Shown here piece after piece: positions 11,154-21,250 of a stretch of 64,000 nt of DNA; position 1 is the first letter of the stretch, and each line of letters starts with the position of its first letter. The stretch comes from Maratus speciosus (lineage: Eukaryota; Arthropoda; Arachnida; Araneae; Salticidae). The notes below the pieces were generated by a model. It did not search any database, had not been told where the DNA came from, and saw only the letters and a program-made list of their open reading frames with translations. The stretch spans positions 353,304,254-353,368,253 of the forward strand of contig OZ010790.1 in NCBI GenBank assembly GCA_963932465.1, given 5' to 3'. The position numbers and the translations under genes were made by a program.

Positions 11154-11920
11154 GAAAACAGCACAGGGGGAAACACGCCTAGCGGATCAAACACATTTGC
11201 GACTTCTGACAAAATATCTCTTTTAGAATATCTGTCCTTTTTCTCATGGTCTAAAGCAGTGAAACAGAAGAAATCTCCCTTTAAATTCCATTGAATTCCT
11301 AAAATTTTTATCCCGCCATCTTTAGTCAAGAGCAATGACTCTGTACTTTTCTTAAATTCTTCAGAAATATTCCTCAGTACTCCAGGAACATTTGAAATCC
11401 ATTTTCGTAAATTAAAGCCACCTCGTTTCATTAATAATGCCAACTGACTAATTAGTTCCACAACTTCTTCCTCATTCTGGCCGCCAGAGAGAAAATCATC
11501 TACATAAAAATCTTTCAACATAGCTGCAGATGAAAAAGGAAAATCGTTTTTCTTATCTAAGGCAAGCTGATGAAGAGCTCTTCTAGACAGAAACGGGGCA
11601 GATGCCGTACCATAAGTGACTGTTATTAAACGATATTCCTCTAACGGATACTGGGAATTCTCTCTCCAAAAAATTCTTAAAAAATCTCTATCTTCTGGAT
11701 TAATCAAGATTTGTCTAAACATCGTCTCTATATCTGTTCGTACAACAATAGGCATAGCTCTAAATCTTAAAAGAATTGGAAAAAGTTCCTGTTGTATACG
11801 GGGCCCAACCATTAGAAAATCATTCAAGGACACACCTGAGGTATATTTAGCAGAGACATCAAAAACAACTCTTAATTTTGTCGTCGAACTGGATTCACGA
11901 ATTACCGCCCGTAAGGCATG
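11150..11920 (-). pseudogene. BEL/Pao reverse transcriptase, copy A (5' end cut off by insertion)
   Basis: It encodes the RT palm and fingers: STTKLRVVFDVSAKY, SLNDFLMVGPRIQQELF, VVRTDIETMFRQI, TYGTASAPFL and the catalytic YVDDFLSGG, then RKWISN and DPLGVFPPV. All core motifs are present. The open frame starts at the insertion boundary (11,920/11,921). The preceding codons, ending LPDHA, lie 5 kb away at 16,899. At the 3' end the frame shifts by one base at the junction with the RNase H segment (11,150-11,153). Without removal of the insertion no continuous pol product is possible. Confidence 0.88.
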
Positions 11921-12240
11921 GTGACGTCACAGCGACGTCGTTGTGAAGTCACACTGTGATTTTGTGACCGTCGATGTGACGTCACGTGACGTCGATGTGA
12001 CGTTATAGTGACTAGAATGCGAGGTCTTTATGGCCGTTTTAGAGGCCGTTTGTGACGTCACATTGTGACCACTATGTGAAGTCACGGTGTGACAAATTTG
12101 TGAAAAGTGTGTCATTTGTGACTATTTTGGCATTAACTATGTGACGAACTTGTGACGAAAGTGACAATGCTTTGAAATCACATTGTGACCAATTTGTGAA
12201 ATATGTGTCATTTGTGACGAACTTGTCATAAACACTGTGA
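11921..12240. repeat. Left subterminal GTGAC cluster of the insertion
   Basis: About 15 copies of GTGAC on the plus strand, several as the palindrome GTGACGTCAC or GACGTCAC, lie within 320 bp. Spacing is irregular, so this is a motif cluster and not a simple tandem repeat. Confidence 0.75.
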
Positions 12241-12310
12241 TGATTTCAAATGAAAATCAAATTTCAAATTAATTGCTTAAAAGGCGCAAAGGCGAACATA
12301 GTGAAAACGA

Positions 12311-12381
12311 TTCCATGCTGGCACTCGAACACGGGCCATCAGTATAGCGCACTGATATTCTACCGACTAAACCACATGGAA
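12311..12381 (-). ncRNA. tRNA-shaped sequence, left arm of the foldback
   Basis: A 71-nt minus-strand segment with a perfect 7-bp acceptor stem (TTCCATG with CATGGAA). It has a D arm GTT...AAT, a 5-bp anticodon stem TCAGT/ACTGA around the 7-nt loop GCGCTAT, and a T loop TTCGAGT. The A box TGGTTTAGTCGG and B box TGTTCGAGTGC are close to the Pol III consensus. The T stem is poorly paired and position 33 is C instead of the usual U, so it is a tRNA-derived sequence (SINE-like head or pseudogene), not a working tRNA. Confidence 0.6.
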
Positions 12382-12671
12382 CGGTACCCGGCCTGGAAAA
12401 TTTCTCACGATTACATGTTGACAAGGTTGAAACTAATTGCTTAAAAGGCAATTTTAATTTGAAATTTGATTTTCATTTGAAATGCTGTATGCAAGGCGAA
12501 TGTTTCTCTCTGGAAAAATTTCCAAGTATTAATATAGTTTCAATCGCTGCTGGATTTAATTAAGTTTCGTGTTTGCCCCATGACGGTGGCTCACGATAAA
12601 TATTCCATCTTGTGCTGCGTTTGTAGTCTTGCCAACATGTAATAGGGAGAAATTTTCCAGGTTGGGTATCG

Positions 12672-12742
12672 TTCCATGTGGTTTAGTCAGTAGAACGTCA
12701 GTGCGCTATACTGATGACCCGGGATCGAGTACCGGCGTGGAA
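12672..12742 (+). ncRNA. tRNA-shaped sequence, right arm of the foldback
   Basis: A 71-nt plus-strand partner of the left-arm copy. The acceptor stem TTCCATG/CGTGGAA pairs over 7 bp with one T-G pair, the D stem is GTT/AAC, and the anticodon stem is TCAGT/ACTGA with loop GCGCTAT. The T stem pairs CCGG/CCGG around a loop containing ATCGAGT. Its stems are better than the left copy's, but its T loop has lost TTCGA. The nominal anticodon would be GCT, without U33. Confidence 0.6.
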
Positions 12743-13399
12743 TATTTTTCACTATGTTGGCCTTTGCGCCTTTTAAGCAATTAATTTGAAATTTTATTTT
12801 CATTTGAAATATTGTACGCAAGGCGAATGTTTCTCTCTGGAAAAATTTCCAAGTATTAATATTGTGATGATTCTTGTCATAAACGCTATGATAATTTTAA
12901 AGTAAAGTTTTGTTTGAAATATAAAATCTTATCTTTTACCGTACTTTTTAGCAAGATATCCCTATTTTGGAGTCCTATTCTTCTAAAATATTTTTAATTT
13001 TCCATTTAAAAAACAATGCTTATCAACAGACATCTTTTTTTATTAAGTTCTAAGCTTGATCTTGAATGCAAGATTAATATTAAGAATGTGTAAGCTTTTT
13101 AATTTTTTGTGATTTGTCATTGCTTTACTAAATACGAACATGGAGTCTAACGGACATTAATGCAACTGTTATTTATAGAACGACATGATAAGCCCTATTT
13201 ATTTAAATTTTTTATTCCCGTATATATTGTGTTTTGTGAATATGAGCTAATTAGATTTGGTATGTTTTATAGAAAAAGACTGATCTGGTAAATAGATACA
13301 ACAAGTAAGATATATCATGCGTTAAGCATAAATTATAAAACAATTTCCACCTCTTTCTGAATGTTTTAACAAGACATCGGGAGAAATAACGTAAACAAG

Positions 13400-14470
13400 A
13401 TAACTAACTAAACATGAAAACGCATAAAACATTTGAAAAACTGATTTCAGCAGTTACCATCCATAGCCAAATATGTTTTCCAATTCTTTTAAACAGTCCT
13501 GTATTTGATCTGTAGATTGATATATATACTATATAATGGAAAAATTTAGTTTATCAAGGAAACGCATAACAGGTTGAAATTCTCTTTTAGCAATTTGTAC
13601 TAATATATGGAAACATACTTAAGTAATTTTGTACAACCCTGTAGTTTACCTAGAACCTTTATTACACGCCACTATTTAGTTAAAATTTAATTCAAGCTAA
13701 AACACTCTTAAAACTGCTGAAATCACATTTCCAGAAATTATAATTTATAGACGGCAACGTATCCAATTCTTTGTGTGACCCTGTATATCATTTTATCTAT
13801 ATTCTACAAACATTTCTTAGAAAATTAAATACAGTGCAGCGTAAAAATGCATAACTTATTTAAAAACCACCTTTAAGCAATACCCAGTAGCCCTTACGAA
13901 TACTTTTGTACAGTCCTGTATATGAATTATAGCATGTATATATATACCATATACTATGCATAAATGTAGTGGATCATAAAAGCGCATATCATAATTAAAA
14001 GTACATTTCCAGCAATCATCGCTAATGAACAGTACTTCGGATACAATATAGTATCTGAAATATTTTGTGTGTCCCTGTAAATGCTATATACACTTCGTAT
14101 TATACATGAAATAATTCATAGTATGTAAACCTCAACGACGTATATCAATTACATTACATATCAAATAGATTAACATAAATAAAGTACACCGCGAACAATT
14201 CCCTCCACCCCTATACAATTATGTATTGGAATTCCTTTTTTAGTCCTGTAAATAAACAATAACTATTCTGTGCATTGCATATTTTACGGAATGCACATTT
14301 TAGTGCGCTTCATAAATGCATATCAATTTTATTCTGTTTGAAAGCGTGTAAAATCATTAAAAATCATTTGAAACGATTTTTTCCCCACAGGCCGTAATGT
14401 AATGGAATACAATTGACTGTCCCTGTAAATGAACTTAACATGCTACAAACTTCGTTACAAATAGGGACCT
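13400..14470. repeat. Seven decayed tandem repeats with a CCTGTA core
   Basis: The core (T/C)CCTGTA recurs at about 13,495, 13,636, 13,781, 13,911, 14,073, 14,242 and 14,416, with steps of about 130-175 bp. Most units also share a block like ACGCATAA or TGCATATCA roughly 70-80 bp before the core, and several have an AGCAATnnCC-like block. Identity between units is low, so the amplification is old. Confidence 0.55.
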
Positions 14471-15406
14471 TGCTATGGTAAACGTCAATAACATCCAAAA
14501 ATTTCAGGTCAATCCGAGTATATTTACGCTAGTTAGAGCGCGGAAAGACGGCCAGACAAACCGAAGTCATAAACACTTTTCAACTTTATCGGGCCTGAAA
14601 AACACTTTATTTCAATGCTTAAATATTATTTTTTTATTTTTTAATGGCAATAAAATAAATGTATCGAAAACGTAGAAAATGAGTTTACAATCAAAGAAAA
14701 TTTAATAACTGATTCTGAATGTCTACAATTAAATGTTTGATTAAAATCACAAACAGCAAAAAAAAAAATGCTTAAATACAATAAAAAAAAATAAATATAT
14801 CAATTTGAAAAACACTAAATAATTAGTGTTTATAATTGTACTATTAAACAACAACACACTACAATAGATGAATTAAATGCATTTAACAATTTCTCAAAAA
14901 TCTTTCCATATGTTATAAGGAATTCCTATTATTTTATAATTTTGGCAAATGTTAAATCTGAAAACATTGGTATGAAGATTTAAGATTTTAAATACTAATT
15001 TAAAATATTATTAGCAATGAAAAAAAATTCTTTCAAAAATAAAAAGCCTTTTTCCCAGTATAATGTTAATTTCAAAATTGAAACAGTTTCCTAATATCAT
15101 TATAATCGAATATCATATTTAACTCCAAAATATTAATGACGATAATACTGTGTTAGAACCAGTCTCTGCATCAGCTTTTTTTTCTTCTAGCGATGGCAGA
15201 TTAAGATATTTTAAAGCATCGAATCGGAAAAGAATTCTAGATCAGTCTCATTGCATATAACATACTGCAACTATTTAACGCGTGATAATAATCTATCAAA
15301 CGGAAATAAAAAAAATTAAATTAAATAAGACATACCTTTTAAGTTCCATAAATAGTTTAATAATATCCGTGTTTTATCCTAAATTGTCAGACATATTTCT
15401 GACAAA

Positions 15407-15613
15407 ATGACAAAATTGTCAGACATACTTCCCGCGTCAAAAGTTCTGATCCTTATTTTATTCTGCGGTTTAATGAGCGCAGACGATATTGGCAAGCAGG
15501 TGCTTATACTGTATTATTATAATTTTTTTTTTGTAGACAACAGATTTTTAGAGTTTAAATGCGCAATCATTTTATCTTTATGTGAGTGTAATGAAAATTT
15601 TCTATTTGAATGA
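15407..15613 (+). CDS. Small ORF with signal-peptide-like start (insertion, copy A)
   Basis: The first 31 codons run from ATG at 15,407 through a hydrophobic core (SKVLILILFCGLM) and a plausible cleavage site (SADD) to GKQ, then CAG|GTGCTT at 15,499/15,500, a weak possible splice donor. This resembles a first exon encoding a secretory signal. Beyond it the ORF becomes AT-rich and low in complexity (YYYNFFF) and stops at 15,613. No family is recognised. It could be a captured host exon or chance. The same ORF is intact in copy B at 25,505. Confidence 0.25.
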   Translation: MTKLSDILPASKVLILILFCGLMSADDIGKQVLILYYYNFFFVDNRFLEFKCAIILSLCECNENFLFE

Positions 15614-16128
15614 AACACCTGCTTTTTTTTATTTTCTTTTTTTTTAAGTAAAGTTTGTTTTACACGTAATAAATAAAAATTAGGGATCTTCTTAATAAAT
15701 GAAAAGAGAGTATACAGGATAAAAAAATTTTCTTTGTCAATCTGTCATTTTGTTATATTCATTTTCTGTAGAATAAAACAATTTGTAAAAAAGCTTTTTT
15801 TAAAGTCGTATAGCTCTAAAATACGAATTTAAAATACGAATATTATATCATGGGTTTTGTATAAAATTTGTATAAATATTTTTTTCGTAAAATGCTAATT
15901 TTATTTAAAAAGTCTGAAAGAAGTAGAATTTTTTAAAAAATAGTTATTTAAAATAGTTAAACACTAACAGAAAAAAAATATGACTTGAATGCAAATTCTA
16001 AAGCAAGAAATGCATATATGACTAAACTCTGAATACCCTTTCTACGTGCTCATTAAAAGCTACAGACTTAACTGTAATAGAAAATTTTAGTTTGAAACCA
16101 CAGAAGTGTTTTGAATACCACTAGTCGA

Positions 16129-16129
<1 letters not shown>

Positions 16130-16176
<47 letters not shown>
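16130..16176. repeat. A tract of 47 nt
   Basis: Uninterrupted A run. The matching tract in copy B (26,229-26,269) has 41 A. Confidence 0.9.
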
Positions 16177-16180
<4 letters not shown>

Positions 16181-16587
16181 CTTCTCTGGAAACTAGATAT
16201 GTAAAGTGTACAGATTTAATATTCCTAATTCTGAATATGTTATCCAAATTGCGCCAGTACGTATATTTTTCCGAGAAACACTTTTATAATAATAACAATC
16301 AGTGAAGGATTAAATTGCAATGGTAGATAAAATTTAAATCATAAAAAAAGTATACTTTCACTGTTTTAGATAACAAATTGATAAAATATAGCATGAAAAT
16401 CTAGTTTGTTGATACTTGTACCGTATTCTTTCCTTTTTATGCCCCCCCCCCCACCTCTTTTTATGTCCGAATTTACTATTTCCTATCCACTAATATGTTT
16501 TCATTCCTTATGTTGCTGTAACTCGGGCATGTTTAAAATATTTCTGTTCATTTTCAAAGATTTTTTATGTTTATATTTTTGTCACAC

Positions 16588-16667
16588 TGTGACTTACAAT
16601 ATGGTGGTTTTTTTCGTCACATATGTGACGTGCCGTACGTTACATGCAGTGACATAACAGTGACGTC

Positions 16668-16723
<56 letters not shown>

Positions 16724-16880
16724 GCCAGAAAATATAATTTTACATAAATAACATGTTTTGAATATTTTTTGTAATTTTTTAAAGTTTTCTAAGAAGCTCA
16801 CATCTCAGTCACAATGTGACATCACTGAGTAGTGGCATTTTGGTCACAGATGTGACCTGACCACAGTGACTCGCAGTGAC
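16588..16880. repeat. Right subterminal GTCAC/GTGAC cluster with 50-nt T tract
   Basis: About 14 GTGAC or GTCAC motifs, such as GTCACATATGTGAC, GTGACGTCAC and CAGTCACAATGTGAC, mirror the left cluster. A run of 50 T (16,670-16,719) splits the cluster in two. The matching tract in copy B is preceded by an extra A and spans 26,762-26,807. Confidence 0.75.
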
Positions 16881-16888
16881 CATGCATG

Positions 16889-18481
16889 CTATGAGGGCGC
16901 ATGATCAGGTAAATAAAAAACAAATGCAGGGACCCTTTCCGATTTGGATATCCGTTCCATATGACACAAATCCGAATATTCTTTCATAAACTCTCTATAG
17001 TTTTTATAAGTAGACTGTTGTTTTGAAAGCTTACGTTCCAAAGTACGAAATCGCTGTATGGCTAATTCCTTAGTATCACCTAATTGCGATGGAGAATCTT
17101 TAAATGGAAGTTTCACAACAAATCTTCCAGAAATATTTCGAAAATAATTGCTCTTAAAATGGTCTTCACATTCTTGTTCTTCCTTAGAAATTCGAACAAG
17201 CTCAGGAATGGAATCTAAAGACCAAAACTTTTGAACTAAATCATCTAGTTGAAATTGAATATTTTTAACAGAAAATGTACGTTGACTTGTATCAAAAGAG
17301 GTAGTTCCCGTAATTATCCAACCAAGTTTAGAACATACGGCGAAGGGTAGAGTTTCTTCTCTTTTTATAACTTCCCCTTTAAGCAACGTAAAGAAAGCGT
17401 TAACACCTAATAAGATATCTACTGGTTTTGATTCATAGAATATTGGGTCTGCTAGAACTAAATCATTGAAATTATTCACAATATTTGAAGAAATAGAACT
17501 ATACGGCACATTTGATGTGATTCTTTTTATCACAAATGCTCTAGTGGCAAATCTCACTTCAGAATTAAAATGGGGAGTAAAATTTAAATTTACCTCTTCA
17601 CTAGATTCAGCATTATAAGAACCTAAACATGTAATCTGTACTTTAGCAGACTGCCTTAGCAAACATAATTTACGCATACGATTTTCACTTATGAAAGAGG
17701 GTTCACTGCCACTATCCAGCAAAGCGCGAAAGTTTACAAGATTAACCAATGAGTCACGAACCTTAATCATTGCTGTACAAAGTAGAGTTTGCTTATTTTG
17801 CAATGAATGTAATCCCGACACAGAGTCGTTTGGAAATTCAAAGATGCTAGCACAAGAAGTTTGATTTAATGACACAGTTGGTCTCGGCTGAAATTCTGGT
17901 GCGTTCGGAGACAGAGGGCCTGTCGGCGTTTCATTTACACTATCTGAATGAGATTTCGGGTCTCTCGGAAGATCTAAAATTGTATGGTGAGGCTTATGAC
18001 ACACTTTATATTTACTTAAACTCTTACAGATTTTTGCATGGTGTTTATCTAAAAGACAATTGTAACACAAGTTGTTTCTTCTAATCAATTCTATTCTTTT
18101 ATGTACACTTAACTGCAAAAACTTAGGACATTTATACAACGGATGTGATTCCTTGCATACACAACTATTATTAGAAGACAACAAGGTCGTTAGTTTATCT
18201 TTCTTTATTTCCTTTACTGAGGATTTGCTGTTTTGAAGGGTTCTAGCGTGATCCTTCAAGAAAGATAATAAATTATCAAGAGTTCCCACCTCCTCCTTTT
18301 TTAATGTTCTTTCCCACCAATATCTCGTATTTTTATCTAATTTATCAGTAATTACATAAACAATCATTACTTCCGAAAATCCACTAACGTCTTGTTTAAG
18401 CACACTTAACGAACGCACACATTCGTTTATAACATCTACTCTCACTAAAATAGACTGTGCATTATCCGAAATACAAGGCAT
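16889..18481 (-). pseudogene. BEL/Pao gag C-terminus, zinc knuckle, protease and RT linker, copy A
   Basis: A 530-codon open stretch. Its N-terminal part is the rest of the gag domain. A zinc-knuckle region follows at about residues 137-170 (CYNCLLDKHHAKIC, then KVCHKPHHTILDLP). The aspartic protease carries the active-site motif LLDSGSEPSFIS near residue 255 and later ILLGVNAFF and SKLGWIITGTT. Next is the linker leading into RT, ending FYLPDHA. The last codons before the stop at 16,889 come from the inserted DNA. The upstream frame is broken from the gag N-terminus. BEL/Pao elements normally make gag-pol as one long reading frame, so this is a fragment of a dead polyprotein. Confidence 0.88.
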
Positions 18482-19094
18482 TCCAATTAACCTCTTAATT
18501 CATGCATTAATTAACTCACGCTTATTTGAATATCGCTCCTTTAATATTTCTAAAGCTGTCTTATAGTTTGAATCAGATATTGGAAGACTGAATAATTTTA
18601 AGTGCACTGTTTTTACATGCCGATTTCAAATACTGCAAATTTTGACAGTCTGATAAATTCTCATTATTATCCACACTAGCTTTAAATAAATCATAAAATG
18701 ATATCAATTCTTCTAAATTACCACTAAACGTAGGAAGTGTCAATTTTGGGAGCTTTACTTCTGGTATTTGAGATTTAGAAAGACTATTATTTTGATTCGA
18801 TGCATTTAAAGTAAATTTTGAGTTTTTTCGGTTAATACTTAACCAAAGATTGTCAAGTTTATCCTGTACGGATTGTTTATCAACAAAATTATCTACATCT
18901 TCTTCTTTACATTGTGAAAAAATTGCATTAAAATTTTCATGTAATTCCTCATTTAATTTTTCGATTTTATTTTCGAATAAAGCAAGCTGGCTAGAATCAG
19001 CCTCATCTATCGAACTAATAATATTATTTTCTAGTTTAGTAACAGTAGCTTTTAAAACTCGTTTTCTAACTAAAATGTCTTTAAATTCAGTCAT
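18482..19094 (-). pseudogene. BEL/Pao gag N-terminus, copy A
   Basis: It starts at ATG 19,094 (MTEFKDILVRKRVL) and contains a predicted helical, charged region followed by the gag block IPEVKLPKLTLPTFSGN, SFYDLFKASVDNN and LQYLKSACKNSA, typical of BEL/Pao gag. The frame closes at 18,573. The true continuation (SLPISDSNYKTALEILKERY) lies in a shifted frame and meets a TGA at about 18,501 before joining the 530-codon stretch. One frameshift and one nonsense codon therefore separate the two gag parts, identically in copy B. Confidence 0.85.
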
Positions 19095-19295
19095 AATGAG
19101 ATAATATTAACAAAAATGACTCACCAAATAGTATAGATGTTTGAATGACGCAGCTTCTTTATTTATTTTCACATCACAACTTCGGAACGATAACATGATT
19201 ACTCTTGAAAACGAAACTCATCTTAAGTTCGTTCTATCACTCGATTAACAAAAAGAAAAAAATATCAAATCTCCGGTAGACGTAACCAAAAATTA
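19095..19295 (-). promoter_or_regulatory. Leader and candidate primer-binding site, copy A
   Basis: The stretch between the 5' LTR and the gag ATG. On the minus strand, TGGTTACGTCTACCGG begins about 10 nt after the LTR end (…CTACATAATTTT). A TGG start fits a tRNA primer-binding site; which tRNA is not determined. Confidence 0.4.
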
Positions 19296-19656
19296 TGTAG
19301 CGCGCTGGTTGAAATTGAATAAACACTAACTCGTCAGTAATTCACAACACTTAATAAATAACAAAGTGAACTGTATCACACGTTTAATTATAAACCCTCT
19401 TGGTTTCACACTCTTAGAAAGAATAAAATACATGTCAATAAAAAAAGAACGTTGCCATTTTTTAGAAATTAAACTTACACAAAAATGCTCGCACTGAGCA
19501 TTGGCAGACGATAAATAAATTTCGAAGAATCGGCACTAAACTATATCAAGGAAAACATTCTGATTAAGAAAAATTCGAATTTATGAAGGATTTTTTTTTA
19601 TTAATGATTGTTTTTCCTTTTGCAAAGTATAAGAATTGAATTTTTTTACATAGACA
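19296..19656 (-). repeat. BEL/Pao LTR 2, mosaic central LTR shared by both copies
   Basis: The left part matches LTR 3 (AGAAAGAATAAAATACATG, AAGAACGTTGCC, a T6 run). The right part matches LTR 1 (GATAAATAAATTTCGAAG, GGAAAACATTCTGATTAAG, ATTCGAATTT). The switch lies within the block between about 19,466 and 19,524, where LTR 1 and LTR 3 are identical. It serves as 5' LTR of copy A and 3' LTR of copy B. Confidence 0.85.
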
Positions 19657-19719
19657 CCCTGTCTTGAAATCTTCAGGGGGTACAAATAAAAGAGTTATAT
19701 ATGTTAATGAAAATTGTTC

Positions 19720-20562
19720 TTAATGAAAGGGCAAAGGACATAGTTTATGAACCGCTCGTTTAAAATTTCCGGCAGCAGTTCTTACTATGGCGACTCTCAC
19801 ACGACCGTCATGGCTGGAAAATGCCTGAATAATTCTTCCTAACTTACACTGAAGAGGGGGAAGAAGCTCATTTTTAATTAGCACTAAGTCACCCACATTT
19901 AAATTTGCTGTCGCACACAACCACTTGGGACGTTGCTGGAGTTGAGACAAATACTCACCAATCCATCGGTTCCAGAAGTGCTGAAATACTCTCTGGGTTA
20001 ATTGCCAACGGCGAAGTCTATTAGGCGGAATTTCAGAAACGTCAAGTTCTGGAATAGCCGTCAAGGCAGCACCAGTCAAAAAATGACCTGGTGTCAGGAC
20101 TTGTAGATCACTTGGATCGTTCGACAGAGGACATAAAGGTCTCGGGTTCAAACATGCTTCAATTTGTGACAATAATGTAGAGAATTCTTCAATTGTAAAT
20201 AGTGAATTTCCCATTGTTCTACGTAGATGATAATTTACAGATTTTATGTTAGCTTCCCACAGCCCACCAAAATGTGGAGCGGAAGGGGGATTAAAGTTCC
20301 AGATGATACCTTCATTAGCCACATAATTCTGTAATGTTTGATCCTTACTAATATAGGATACGGAATTGTACAACTCACGCAGTTCCCTACATGCACACTT
20401 GAAATTTCAAGCGCAATCACTAACCAACTCAGCTGGTTTACCTCTACGGGCAACAAATCTTTTCAGAGCAGCCAAAAATGTGGAAACTGTCAAATCCGAA
20501 GTCAATTCAAGATGAATAGCACGAGTTGAAAAACAAATAAAAATACAACACAATTTCTTTTT
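19720..20562 (-). pseudogene. BEL/Pao integrase, copy B (internally deleted)
   Basis: The 217-codon C-terminal ORF matches that of copy A. It has the same frame shift before TRAIHLEL, the same stop after VSDCA, and the same loss of the zinc-binding domain and first catalytic Asp. Sharing of all these defects shows that they preceded the tandem duplication. Confidence 0.85.
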
Positions 20563-21250
20563 TCTTCCTTTAGGATAATTTCTTGTACATCCTTGACTTC
20601 AAATGATTCATTAGACGGTTTATCCCATGGCTCTCTTAACCATTTAGGACCATGAAACCATAGCTCACAATTCACTAATTCCGATGGTAGCATACCTCTT
20701 GTTCCGCAGTCAGCTGGATTTTCAAGCTCACGAACATGATTCACGAAATATTAGGCAGTGTTTCTTGGATTTTAGCAACACGGTTTGCTACAAAGGTTTG
20801 CCATCTATGAGGCTCTGAAGAAAGCCATGCCAAAGCAACCTTAGAATCAGTCCACGTAAATACTTCACTCTCCTTGAGACTAAAGTGATCCAAAACAACT
20901 TTTAGCAAATTTGTCAAGAGAAGAGCTGAACAAAGTTCCAGCTTTGGGATTGACTGAGTCTTGATGGGTTCGACAACAGTTTTAGATGTCAAAAGATTTA
21001 CGGTGATTGTCTCATTCTGAGAAACTGAACGCATATATATTGCTGCCCAATATGTTTTTTTAGACGCATTACAAAAGGCGTGAATTTGAAGGTTTATCTT
21101 ATCTGCAGCTAGTACAAATCGAGGAATTTTCAACTTAGAAATTACCTTTAAATCATTCCGAAAATATGTCCAACGTTTACTATGTTCTTCACTGCTTGGC
21201 CCGTCCCAGGTAACTGAAAACTTCCATAAGTCTTGCAGCAGTACCTTCAT
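20502..21250 (-). pseudogene. BEL/Pao RNase H and linker, copy B
   Basis: Here the RNase H frame is open for 169 codons, from MKVLLQDLW through HAFCNAS and WTDSKVALAWLSS to ETLPN. The extra frameshift of copy A is absent because the G run at about 20,967 has three G, not two. The shift into the ENPADCGTRGM segment at about 20,744 is present. The first active-site Asp is replaced by Asn (CNAS). Copy B therefore preserves a slightly less decayed state than copy A. Confidence 0.82.

Larger units (their letters stand above)
12249..12810. repeat. Foldback with tRNA-like arms inside the insertion
   Basis: Arms of about 175-185 bp (about 12,249-12,425 and 12,625-12,810) are inverted copies of one another with many substitutions. 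They share AATTGCTTAAAAGGCGCAAA, CAGTATAGCGCACTGA and ACTAAACCACATGGAACG. The loop is about 200 bp. The segment AAGGCGAATGTTTCTCTCTGG occurs in direct orientation at about 12,493 and 12,820. Confidence 0.8.
11921..16898. mobile_element. 4.98 kb unclassified insertion in the RT domain, copy A
   Basis: The insertion separates codons that are adjacent in BEL/Pao pol (LPDHA on one side, LRAVIRESS on the other). It is flanked by GCATG at 11,916-11,920 and 16,899-16,903, a likely 5-bp target duplication; CATG repeats at the right end leave some room for another boundary. Both ends carry dense GTGAC/GTCAC motifs, as subterminal transposase-binding arrays do. It has no transposase ORF. Inside are a foldback with two tRNA-shaped sequences, a series of decayed repeats, an ORF with a signal-like N-terminus, a 47-nt A tract and a 50-nt T tract. 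Probably a non-autonomous DNA element; the superfamily is unknown. Confidence 0.7.

Noticed and set aside
12269..12451. 60-codon ORF on the minus strand with several Cys
   Set aside because: It lies exactly over the tRNA-shaped foldback arm and is explained by that structure. The other arm does not keep the frame.
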